Part shown: positions 55,169-64,000 of the stretch, one piece after another
How positions within the stretch are numbered: the stretch's first letter is position 1
How the letters are laid out: every line of letters starts with the position of its first letter
From: Umbilicaria muhlenbergii
Taxonomy: Eukaryota > Ascomycota > Lecanoromycetes > Umbilicariales > Umbilicariaceae
Assembly: GCA_000611775.1 (NCBI GenBank)
Contig: KK106982.1
Coordinates: 1,364,001 to 1,428,000, forward strand
Reading direction: 5' to 3'
DNA: 64,000 nt
Notes under the pieces: generated by a model
Seen by the model: the letters and a program-made list of their open reading frames with translations, nothing else
Databases searched by the model: none
Told to the model about the DNA's origin: nothing
Program-made: the position numbers and the translations under genes

Positions 55169-56832
55169 ATGGATGATACCGGCCGTGCCCAGGCGTGGCT
55201 ACCCGACTTCCTGAAGAAATCAAAGTCCCAAAAGGGCTCATCAGACTCGAGCCACCCGAATGAGAACACCCACTTACTGCCCAAGCCTACCGATGACGAC
55301 TCAGATCCGTCAGTAAATCAGGAAGATGGGGAGGTGTACGATCTTGAAGACGGAGGAAAGTCGGCATGGGAGTTGGTGTGGAGAGAGTTCGTCCTTCTCT
55401 TCAATGGGTCAATACCGGTCATCCTGGCGTACGCGCTGCAAATGTCGTTACAGACAGTCTCCGTCCTCATTGTGGGACGACGATCACCCGAAGACCTAGC
55501 AACAGCGGCTTTCTCGTACATGTTCGCCATGAGCACCGGATGGCTGATAGCTCTAGGAGGGACTACTGCTATAGATACTCTAGGCTCGTCGGCATTCACG
55601 GGCAGCAAAAACCCCCATGACTTGGGCATTATCCTCCAGAGATCGTTTATCTTGTTGGGCCTGTTCTACTTCCCTGTTTGCTTGCTATGGCTCTTTTCGG
55701 AGTCGGTTTTCCTGGCGTTGGGACAAGAGCCGCAGATTTCCAGGGATAGTGCGAGGTTCCTGAGCTGCCTTATACCAGGAGGTATTGGTTATATATATTT
55801 TGAAGCCATGAAGAAATACCTACAGGCGCAAGGTACATCGCCATCATCATAATCCTCGCAACAGAACCACGCTAACCCCTCCCAGAATTAATGCGACCAG
55901 GAACCTACGTCCTCCTCATCACCTCCCCCCTCAACGCCGGCCTCAACTACCTCTTCGTCTACACCTTCCACATCGGCCTCCTCGGCGCCCCCCTCGCAAC
56001 CGGCATCTCCTACTGGCTTTCATTCCTCCTCCTCGTCGCCTACGCCCGCTTCGTCAACGGCTCCCAGGCCTGGGGCGGCTGGTCCCGCAAATGCCTCAAC
56101 AACGCCGGCACCTTTTCCCGCCTCGCTGTTCTCGGCGTCATACATGTCGGAACCGAATGGTGGGCATTTGAAATCGTCGCCCTCGCTGCAGGCAGGCTCG
56201 GCACGCTCCCGCTCGCGGCGCAGAGCGTCATTATGACGTCGGATCAGATCATGAATACGATTCCTTTTGGCGTCGGGGTTGCGACAAGTGCACGGGTGGG
56301 GAATCTGCTGGGGGCGAGGAACGCGGGAGGGGCGAAGAGGGCGGCGAATGCGGCGGCTTGGTTGAGTATGCTTCTGGGGGCTGTCGTTCTGGCTATTCTT
56401 ATGGGGACGCGGAATCATTTCGCCAAGATCTTCAATGACGATCCGGCTGTTGTTAGACTTACCGCGGAGGTGCTGCCGTATGTTGCGCTTTTCCAGATCG
56501 CGGACGGGCTGGTCGGGAGTTGTGGAGGGAGTCTGAGGGGCATGGGGAGGCAGCATACAGGCGCGGTGGTTAATATCGTTAGCTATTACTGCGGGGCGCT
56601 GCCGTTGGGGATTTATCTGGCGTTTCATGGGTGGGGGTTAAAGGGGTTGTGGGTCGGGCAGTGTATTGCGCTTTATCTGGTGGGGTTTGTGGAGTGGGCG
56701 ATTGTGGCGTTTTGTGATTGGGAGTGGCAGGTGCAGAAGGCGTTTGAGCGGATGGAGGAAGAGGAGAGGGTTGAGGGGGGGGTTGGGGCACCGGGAGAGG
56801 GTCAGGGGGAAGAGGAGGATGAGATTGTTTGA
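55169..56832 (+). CDS. MATE-family efflux transporter
   Basis: Multidrug and toxin extrusion type antiporter in a membrane, substrate unknown. Two exons (55169..55832 and 55886..56832) give 536 residues; the 53-nt intron (GTACAT..CCCAG) splits QAQ|ELMRPG. An acidic cytosolic N-terminus with a dileucine-like NTHLLPKP precedes about twelve hydrophobic helices. Family signatures include FNGSIPVILAYALQMSLQTV in helix 1, the DTLGSSAFTG segment, GLNYLFVYTFHIGLLGAPLA, AQSVIMTSDQIMNTIPFGVG, ATSARVGNLLGA and GSLRGMGRQHTGAVVNIVSY. The acidic Gly-rich C-terminus follows CDWEWQVQKAF. The ATG was chosen as the first Met; an in-frame TTG lies upstream but is not expected to be used. Confidence 0.94.
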
Positions 56833-58150
56833 GAGGTGCTGTGGGTATGATGAGAAGGTTGGATTATGAGGGCATGGGTGGAGTTTGGTTGGTAGAGATC
56901 GACGTGCATGTAGAAGCTCCATCTCGGCGGGATATCTAGATGTGAAGCTACTGGGAGCAGGGAATGGCAGGGAGCCTTCCCACCGATTTGCACGTTCTGA
57001 GCGAGACTTTTTGCAACCTCGAGAATGTCTCCACGGATCTAATCTAGAAACAAGATGACCTGTCCGGTAAGATCGATATCACACCCGGGCAGTTGTCACC
57101 TGCAGGAACGCTATCCACCTAGATCCCTGGCATACTTTGGCATATTCCACAATAGGCAGCTGTCTCGTTGGCGGAACTAGGACCGCTACCGTTTTTTACC
57201 GGAGTAGACGCTTCGATGGCGAACACCTAGATCTCTAGCCTCCAGACTTGATGACTGTATAAATTCGCAATCGCGACAGATGTAAAGAACCTGTCAAGCA
57301 GGAGACTGTAGAGCTTGACTAAATGTACATCTTTGCGACCAAATACATTTTTATATTGACCCGTGTTGTGAATTCATTCAGCTCTACCACCAGAAAGACG
57401 TTGGCCAAGTGTCTACTCCGGTAAACAGTTATTCGAATGCTCCTCCATGGAGCATGTCGTATTAGGCACCAGCAGTCGAGCAATACATTTACCTAACGGT
57501 TAGGTAAACCCCCCAACCGTCCATGCCTCTCCACAAAACACGAGTAATAACCTCCCCCATCCTCCACCTCCTCGCAACGATAAGAGAGCCGCCCCCAAAC
57601 TCAATTCGAACAAAAAAGCTTACGGCAATGCACCTCCAGTAGTACCGCCCCCGCACAACGGCTTATCGATACCGGCCAACAAGGCGCGCTTTCTGTTACC
57701 CAACCCCAATCCCGATCCCTCAACGTCTGCACCTGTGCCTGCGCGCGAGGGCAGGTGGTGATGACATGCCCCGCCCGACCTTGCAGCCAATCTTGAGAAC
57801 GCTTCACCCAATCATTGGCGACGTTTACCTAACAGCGATGACCGCCAGGCACCGGGCGCGCTGATTAGCAAGGTGCCTAATGCAGAGGGGTAGTCTGGCC
57901 GGCACAACGCAGGAAGCTGGGGGAAATACGTACCTACCTGGGTCATACCCGCTTGGGCTGTCGTCATTCATGACTATTACTCTGGAGGCTACCTGGTAGC
58001 TATCGTCCATCAGAGCTAGGCAGGTCCTCTAGCTTTGGCAATCCATCAATCAAGAACCCAGCTATAAGCTCCCTCCCCCCCCCCTCCTCCTTCTATTCTC
58101 TCTCCACCTCCCGCTTATCCACCCATCCAACCCCCTCCCCCACCGTCACG
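56833..58150. other. Intergenic region and ureohydrolase promoter
   Basis: No supported gene over 1.3 kb. The last 90 nt form the core promoter listed below. Confidence 0.55.
58063..58110 (+). promoter_or_regulatory. TATA-like box followed by polypyrimidine tract
   Basis: tataag at 58063-58068, 85 nt upstream of the ATG, is followed directly by ctccctcccccc and further C/T runs. The arrangement suggests a strong, TATA-containing promoter for the ureohydrolase gene. Confidence 0.55.
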
Positions 58151-60064
58151 ATGCACACGAATCCCTCCTCCCTCCTCGCCATCTTGGCCACCCTAGCCGC
58201 GGGCGCAACGGCGCACGCCGAACATGCGCAAGAGCCGGTTGCGGGGCCGCACAAAGGGCTGTGGTACAATGCGCTGCCGGGGGATGGGGGCACTCAGGTA
58301 AGCCATAGTCGTGGGCGGGAGATACAGTAGCGGCCGTCAAAAACAAACTGGGCACTTTTTGGGGTGTAGAAGATGGAACCGGTGCTGACAACATGTACGG
58401 CGTATCGTACAGGCGGATTCAGTCTTCTCAGGCATCTCGACCTTCGGCCGCTTGGCCTATTTCCCATGTCTAGCGAGCGACGAGGAAAAGTTCGATATTG
58501 CGTTTTTAGGTGAGCATTCCCTTTCCTCCCCCCTCTCTCCGCCCTGGCCTCTCCCCTCGCCAACCCCCTACCCCCTTCCTCTTCTCCCCATCAACCTCCC
58601 TCCTCCTCTCCCCTTCAACCCCCCCTCCACCCACCCATCCCCTCTCTACCCCCGCCCACCCGTCCGCTAACCCCCCCCTTCCCCACAGGCGCCCCCTTCG
58701 ACACCGGGACATCCTACCGGCCCGGCGCGCGCTTCGGCCCCAGCGGCATCAGACAAGGTTCCCGCCGCCTCAACCTATAGTATGTGCTGCCCCCCGCGTT
58801 TTCACAACGCTTACCGGCGTGCCCCGTCGTTGCGCGGGGAACGTGTAGGCTCACGCAAAGTCCGGTTCAGCGGGGGGTACAACGTGCCGCTGGCTACGAA
58901 CCCGTTCAACAGCTGGGCGCGGGTGCTGGATTGTGGGGATATTCCCGTGACGTCGTACGTGTTTCTCTCTCCCGAGTGGCGGGTTGGTGTGCGGGGGTCC
59001 GAGAGGAGGGGTGAGAAGCGGAAAGAACGGGGCGGGCCGTGTGTGTGTGTGGAAACAGGGTGGGAGATGGATTGCTGATGGGAAAGACCAGATACGATAA
59101 CGCGTATGCGATCAAACAGATCGAAGAGGGTCACAACGCCCTCCTGACGCGCGAACCCTTCACCAACGCACACAAAAAGGGTCCCGCCAAAAAGGGCAAA
59201 ACCCTCCCCCGCATCATCACCCTCGGCGGAGACCACACCATCACCCTCCCCCTGCTCCGGAGTATCAACCGCGCCTACGGCCCCATCAGCGTTATCCACT
59301 TTGATAGCCATCTGTATGCCCCCCCTTGTCTCAACCCCTCCATTTTTCCCCATCTATCCCCCCCACCCCCCCCTTCCGGCCGGGCGGGGTTCTCCATTAC
59401 CCCCAAGACACCCCTCCTTACTAACCCCCCCACCCCACAGCGACACATGGAAACCCCGCGTCTTCGGTGGCGCCCCGACCGAGCAAGCCTCCATCAACCA
59501 CGGCACCTACTTCTACCACGCCCACGCCGAAGGTCTCCTCGCCAACGACTCCAACATCCACGCCGGCATCCGCACCACCCTGTCCGGCCCCTCCGACTAC
59601 GAACACGACGGCTACTGCGGCTTCGAAATCGTCGAGGCCCGGGAAATCGACACGATCGGCATGGCGGGGATTGTGCGGAAGATCCGGGAGAGGGTCGGGA
59701 CGGAGAAGCCGGTGTATTTGAGTGTCGATATTGATACGTTGGATCCCGCTTGTATGTGTTCTCTGGTTCTGACTGGTCTTTTGGGACTGGGCTTGGAAGG
59801 TGGGGAGGGGAGATTCGCTGATTGATTGTGACAGTTGCGCCTGCTACAGGGACGCCGGAGACGGGCGGGTGGAGCACGCGTGAACTCCGGACGATTATCC
59901 GTGGGCTCGAGGGCATTAATCTCATCGCGGCGGATATTGTCGAGGTCGCGCCGGCGTATGATACTAATGCCGAACATACGACGATGGCGGCGGCGGATGT
60001 GCTGTTTGAGGTTATGAGCTTGATGGTTAAGCAGGGGAGCTTGGATAAGATGGTGGAGGCTTAG
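58151..60064 (+). CDS. Secreted arginase/agmatinase-family ureohydrolase
   Basis: Binuclear manganese hydrolase of guanidino compounds, probably agmatinase-like. Seven exons (58151..58297, 58413..58509, 58689..58779, 58871..58954, 59092..59313, 59441..59751, 59835..60064) give 393 residues. The N-terminus (MHTNPSSLLAILATLAAGAT, then AHAEHA) is a clear signal peptide, so the enzyme probably enters the secretory pathway. Metal-ligand motifs are complete: GGDHTITLP, the DxHxD motif in HFDSHLDTW (rebuilt across intron 5), and SVDIDTLDPAFAPATGTPE (rebuilt across intron 6). Other conserved parts are APFDTGTSYRPGARFGPSGI and YGGYNVPL. Introns 2 and 5 (179 and 127 nt) are almost pure C/T on the coding strand. 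Confidence 0.93.
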
Positions 60065-61053
60065 GTGGGAGGGGAAAGAAGGGATTGGGGGGGAAGGGGG
60101 AGGAACTGGGGAGGGATTAGAGAGGATAGAAGAGTAGCAGGGAGGCCAATGTCTGACGCATAGTTATAGATAACTGTAGATGAAAAGTTGTGTCTGCAAC
60201 CTTTGAACGCCTGCGCCTTGCATTGCACAGTCCGGTCTGGCCTTCCGAAAGGGATGTGGGCTGTGAAGAACAAGTGGTCAGGCCACATGTCTCTAGCTGA
60301 GTCTGCTCCGTATCAAGTGTTTTCAGAAATATGTCAGGACCGCACTAGGACAAAGGGTGAGTGATAGAAGACGGGGTCATTGCTTTGGTTGATTGTGGTT
60401 TTTCTTGTCTAGAAGGACATCTCATGGCATTTGCTCCTCACCCTGCTGACATACGCGTAGAGATTCCTGCGATGATGCATTCTGCTTAATCATCTGGGCG
60501 GTGAGGCATAGAAGGGTTTGACTATCTGAAAGCTCTATGGGTAGAGGGGGGGGCGGCATTGCCCTGAGGTCCTTGGATGTTGCGTCTTAAGACCCTAGTA
60601 TAGGTACAGGCAAATCAGGTCGCAGACCAAGTGAGGAGCTTTGCTTGCGCGCAGTGAACAGTTAAATGACGCATTATAAGGAACAACCATCTGTGCAGCT
60701 AGAGGAAGAGACATCGGAGATAACGAACGAAGTCGTGCAGGAATCCACCATGCAACTATATTGGCTTGCGTGAGTATGGCATTGAAGTGGAAAAGCCATT
60801 TTGGTGGACGATTGACAGCAACTGGATCGACGGTGCGAAGTTCTTCTTGATAGGTGTAAGACGGTGAGCGTTGAAGATAGTCTATCTAATTAGTACCATT
60901 AGATATCACGTCCATCTTTGACAAGTACCTCATGCGGTCAACCGAAACGCGAAATGCGGCCACTAGTAAGAGCGACGGCTGACTGAGCCGATGAGGTCTC
61001 AACCACCCGCCGTCGGTAGTTTTCGTTTCTTGAAGGACAGCAATGCCCGATAT
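60065..61053. other. Convergent intergenic region
   Basis: No gene seen. The first 60 nt after the ureohydrolase stop are G-rich. Confidence 0.6.
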
Positions 61054-62031
61054 TCAGCTATAGGACCCGCCATTGAGAAGGAGCAGCTTCGGCCATTTGC
61101 TGTTTTCCAATTCTTATATCATTCTTAGTAAGCCGGCATGAAATCGAGATCTGTGGGAGCTCGGCCACGTACCTTTATTCCTCTTTTTCATCTCATCACT
61201 GAAGTAGCCCGGGTCCGGCAACTTTGACGGCCTCTCTGTTCTGCCGAACTGGCAGTAATGAACAAACGGTTTGAGCTGTAGTGTCCGCATGGCGATTTCG
61301 AATAGCGAGCTTTGTTTGTGCGTGAGTGGCTTCAGCATTTCCGGATCAAGAATTATGGACGGCTGCCAGGAAGATGTGGCGGAAAAGGAGTCAGGCAGGA
61401 CCAGGTAAGCGAACAAAACATACTCTGGCGGCTCTTCGGTATGCAACTTGACGTCAAAAAGTGCTTCAAGCCCAAAGGCTCGCTTTATTACCAGGAAGCT
61501 TTAGTCAACTGATGCACCGGAAGGAATGATCAGGGGTAGGCTCACCTTGGCATCTTCCAAAGAGAGGTTCTGGATTAGATCGTGAAGCTCACTTTGATTT
61601 TCCAGGTGTGGTTCCCCCCACACCTCAACATCATCTGCAAGGTACTCGTTCAACTTTGTGCATCCTTTAACTTGTTCCTCGTTCTCACAACAGCGTTCCG
61701 TTATGGATTCAATCTCGCAATGGATATCCATACGATCTTCTTCCGTCCAATGTTCTAGCGGATTGCACATGCCTTCACAACACCTCCGACACTGACTCCA
61801 CTCCTCCATGTTGCTCTCAAGGTCCATCCATCGTACATGCTGTACCACAATCTCAAGAATCTCAGCCGGTAAGCTTGTGACGAAGGCCTCGTTGCCTTTA
61901 CCGAAGCGACTACACAGGCGCAGGGTGTCAACACTTCGCTTCGTTTCGAGGTATGATTGAAGGCGCGCCCCGAGTTGGCTGATCTCGACAGGAACCGCCC
62001 ACGCGACACCGACTATCTCGCCGAGGACCAT
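61054..62031 (-). CDS. F-box-like protein, unknown function
   Basis: Exon 1 (62031..61546) contains FVTSLPAEILEIVVQHVRWM, a probable F-box core, then a Cys/Glu-rich segment (CRRCCEGMCNPLEHW, RCCENEEQVKGC) and ends with LIQNLSLEDAK. Exon 2 (61482..61173) carries RAFGLEALFDVKLHTEEPPE, YVLFAYLVLPD and FEIAMRTLQLKPFVHYCQFG. A third exon (61112..61054) is proposed from the GTACGT donor, a TACTAA branch and a TATAAG acceptor, giving ELENSKWPKLLLLNGG and a total of 284 residues; an alternative acceptor 17 nt further on gives a different tail. Function as a ubiquitin-ligase adaptor is inferred only from the F-box-like core. Confidence 0.65.
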
Positions 62032-62391
62032 AGTGGCTCTTGCAAAGAAGAGAAAGTCCGAGAGATGGCGAGAGATGATGAGACAGATGTGTGCTCGAAG
62101 TAAGGTTGACCGCGTGCAGCACTAGCCCGTTCGCTTATGTTCGTGGGTCGGAACGGCTAGGGTTTCTTCCGGGCTCGTGCCTTGGGCGCTCAGGGCGTTC
62201 TCGTAGGAAAGTATTACCACACGACGACAGAGCGTATAGAGAATCACCGCATTTCGTTCGGCTCGGTCTTACACGGTGTACCTTGACAGCCGTGTGCAAT
62301 GAATGCTCCAATCGAGAGGCCGTCCTCAAAAACTAGGTTTGGTTCAGTTGGGCAGTGACCAGCCTGCTCGACAGGGTAAAGAATCAATAAG
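62032..62391. other. Intergenic spacer
   Basis: About 360 nt between two minus-strand genes. Contains the promoter of the F-box-like gene. Nothing specific recognised. Confidence 0.6.
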
Positions 62392-64000
62392 CTAAGCTGG
62401 TAGCTCATAGTTCCTATTGTGTCGTAAAGCTGTCGATGATGCGCTCAGCTCACTGCGTTTGTCTGTCACGGTGTCCAATTCATGAAGCCCACCCGAAGAG
62501 CCATCCAGTTCACTCGGACTGCTCGCCACGACGCGCAATTGGTGGAAGTGTCCAGAGGTCCCACTCAGCTCACTGGGACCCTTGGTGCCATAGCTTAGAT
62601 ATTGTGACCCTCGAGACGTTGCACCGAGCTCACGAGGACTTACGAACCCGTGGCCCACCCTTTGAAACGACTCTGAGGTCACGTTCAGCTCAACGGGACT
62701 GATGACAACATGGTTCGAACGTCGGGATTCCTCCGACGTTGCGCTCAGGTCACTGAAAATGTTGGCTCCATCAAGCGCCGGTCGGTAACCTCCTGAAGTG
62801 GCACCCAGGTCACTGGTGATAGTTCCCGCTACACCCACCGACCGCAGACTGCCCGATTGTGCGCTACGCTCTGAAATAGTGCTGCTTTCACGATCCGTTC
62901 TTCGGCCATGTCGAGAGCAATGGGCCTCGCTGGCACACTCCAGCCCGGGAAGCTCTCCCACGGGTACACTCTGTAGGAGGGCGGACGGCCCACTGGGCGC
63001 AGCTGCGAGGTAGGCTTTAGGCAGGATAATCAATTCCCGTCCGCCAAGCTCAATCTTGAATATCTTCTGTACACACTCGACCTGAACTGTACCCTTAAGG
63101 ACATAACGTCTTGCAAGGTTGTAGGTCTTGAACGTCGGAACAACCAAGGCTTCTATCTTGATTTGGCGGCAGATTTGCGTTACTTCCATACGCTCATTCA
63201 TCGGCACGTTCACACTCGGACCATCCGAAATAACAATCTTATCCTCCCAAGATTGCTCGTAGTCATTAGCCCTGGGGAAGGCGGCCGAACCCAGAGTTCT
63301 TGCGTCGGTAAAAGCCATAAGCCATAGACGGATGTGCTTGATAGAGACGATTGGAATAGTTTGGGCGCTCGATTGATCGAGCTTGGGCTCGAGGCCAACG
63401 AACATAGGTAGAGTTCCTCCAGCATATGCCACGCGTGGCATCTCAACCCGGATAACAAAGCAAGCCGTAGGTTCTGGTCCTGAGGAGAGTATCTTGGAAA
63501 GTTTTCCTTCGAAGCTGTTCTGGCGCCCTTGATTGTCCGGATCTAAGAGCCGAGTGGTTCTAGAGATCCCATGGTAGGTTTCGAAGAGGGCTATATTAGG
63601 GTTCTCAAGGGCTCTCTTTGGCGCGAAAGCGAGGGGCAGTTTCTTCTTGATATCACCAGAGGAAAAGAATGAGCCACTGCTTGGCTTCGCAAGGACAGCC
63701 TCGAGGTAGTACTCCACTCTGTTATGCTCTCTGTCCCCCTCCGACATCCTGCTGCAGTCACCGGTCCAAGTCGGCGGTAAAGAATGGCCTGGCATATGGT
63801 GGTACTTGGCTCTCTTCGGCCATTGGCTCTTCGTCTTTACCGGTAACGCAGTATCGGGAAAGGAGAACTCGAACGGCCACGAATACATCTTGCCCTTGAA
63901 AGTAGAGTTCCCCACGAACAAGGCCTGAGTAAATGCGAACAGGGTTGCCTCGCCCTTGGAGACGGTATCATTTTTGGCCGCTTGCAGTCTTGACCCGCGT
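62392..64000 (-). CDS. Arrestin-like protein with 20-residue C-terminal repeats (partial, 5' end outside the window)
   Basis: The minus strand is open from the right edge to a TAG at 62392, 535 codons. The N-terminal part (GEATLFAFTQALFVGN, then KGKMYSWPFEFSFPD) matches the arrestin N-domain of fungal proteins, and VEYYLEAVLAKP, FEGKLSKILSSG, CFVIRVEMPRVAYAGGTLPM and IKHIRLWLMAFTDART continue the beta-sandwich fold. Such proteins can act as ubiquitin-ligase or trafficking adaptors, which I cannot show here. After the folded part (ending near ELIILPKAYLAA) comes a tail of eight 20-residue repeats described separately. The start codon and any first exons lie beyond 64000. The TTG at 63921 is not taken as the start because the frame continues upstream with family-like sequence. 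Confidence 0.82.
   Translation of the reverse strand, partial: RGSRLQAAKNDTVSKGEATLFAFTQALFVGNSTFKGKMYSWPFEFSFPDTALPVKTKSQWPKRAKYHHMPGHSLPPTWTGDCSRMSEGDREHNRVEYYLEAVLAKPSSGSFFSSGDIKKKLPLAFAPKRALENPNIALFETYHGISRTTRLLDPDNQGRQNSFEGKLSKILSSGPEPTACFVIRVEMPRVAYAGGTLPMFVGLEPKLDQSSAQTIPIVSIKHIRLWLMAFTDARTLGSAAFPRANDYEQSWEDKIVISDGPSVNVPMNERMEVTQICRQIKIEALVVPTFKTYNLARRYVLKGTVQVECVQKIFKIELGGRELIILPKAYLAAAPSGPSALLQSVPVGELPGLECASEAHCSRHGRRTDRESSTISERSAQSGSLRSVGVAGTITSDLGATSGGYRPALDGANIFSDLSATSEESRRSNHVVISPVELNVTSESFQRVGHGFVSPRELGATSRGSQYLSYGTKGPSELSGTSGHFHQLRVVASSPSELDGSSGGLHELDTVTDKRSELSASSTALRHNRNYELPA
62395..62874 (-). repeat. Coding minisatellite: eight 60-bp (20-residue) tandem units
   Basis: The units read in order SERSAQSG.., SDLGATSGG.., SDLSATSEE.., VELNVTSES.., RELGATSRG.., SELSGTSGH.., SELDGSSGG.. 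and SELSASSTA.., each exactly 20 residues. Positions 1-3 (S-E/D-L) and 6-7 (T/S-S) are conserved; the rest varies widely. The 60-bp period is exact and the array reaches the stop codon. Confidence 0.92.

Overview
The window looks like nuclear DNA of a filamentous ascomycete (Pezizomycotina), most likely a dothideomycete. The evidence is: genes split by short spliceosomal introns (about 44-110 nt, GT..AG, with CTAAC/CTRAY-like branch sites); single-gene transcription units on both strands; intergenic spaces of 0.4-3.6 kb; and fungus-specific families (Zn(II)2Cys6 factor, F-box proteins with a CxxCG N-terminus, MpaB-type ER oxygenase, fungal kinase-like protein, arrestin-like protein). I see no rRNA, tRNA, CRISPR, virus-like element or intact transposon. 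Exon structures were assembled by eye from frame, splice signals and family conservation. In the multi-exon genes listed with a protein length the exon lengths add up to a multiple of three.

Layout. 1-8 kb: edge of an unknown Tyr/Pro-rich gene (-), a long gene-poor stretch, an F-box gene (-) and a PPOX-fold flavoprotein with a C-terminal membrane segment (-). 8-28 kb is the housekeeping core: threonine synthase THR4 (+), a conserved glycine-rich membrane protein (-), the Hsp90 co-chaperone p23/SBA1 (-) divergent from ESCRT-III VPS24 (+), the mRNA export adaptor YRA1 (+) with a 1.1-kb intron, the translation-associated CCCH protein TMA46 (-) divergent from the oligosaccharyltransferase mini-subunit OST4 (+), a 1,798-residue AT-hook/C2H2 nuclear protein (-), and ribosomal protein L26 (+). 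28-50 kb is looser: a cysteine-rich protein built from duplicated symmetric exons (-), a decayed-looking gene, a mitochondrial-type alcohol dehydrogenase (-), an MpaB-like oxygenase (-), an aquaporin-family channel (+), a short-chain dehydrogenase without the catalytic Tyr (-), and a kinase-like protein (-). 50-64 kb: Zn(II)2Cys6 regulator (+), MATE transporter (+), predicted secreted arginase/agmatinase-family ureohydrolase (+), a second F-box-like gene (-) and a partial arrestin-like gene (-) ending in eight 20-residue repeats.

No biosynthetic cluster or defence-type operon is evident. Neighbours are mostly functionally unrelated, as usual in such genomes; divergent pairs (SBA1/VPS24, TMA46/OST4, AT-hook gene/RPL26) share promoters of about 0.5-0.6 kb. 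The most unusual signals are the YRA1 long intron, the phase-0 exon duplication at 31 kb, the coding minisatellite at 62.4 kb, a near-perfect 38-nt palindrome at 12.3 kb, and a recurring shift from C-rich to G-rich coding strand along genes.
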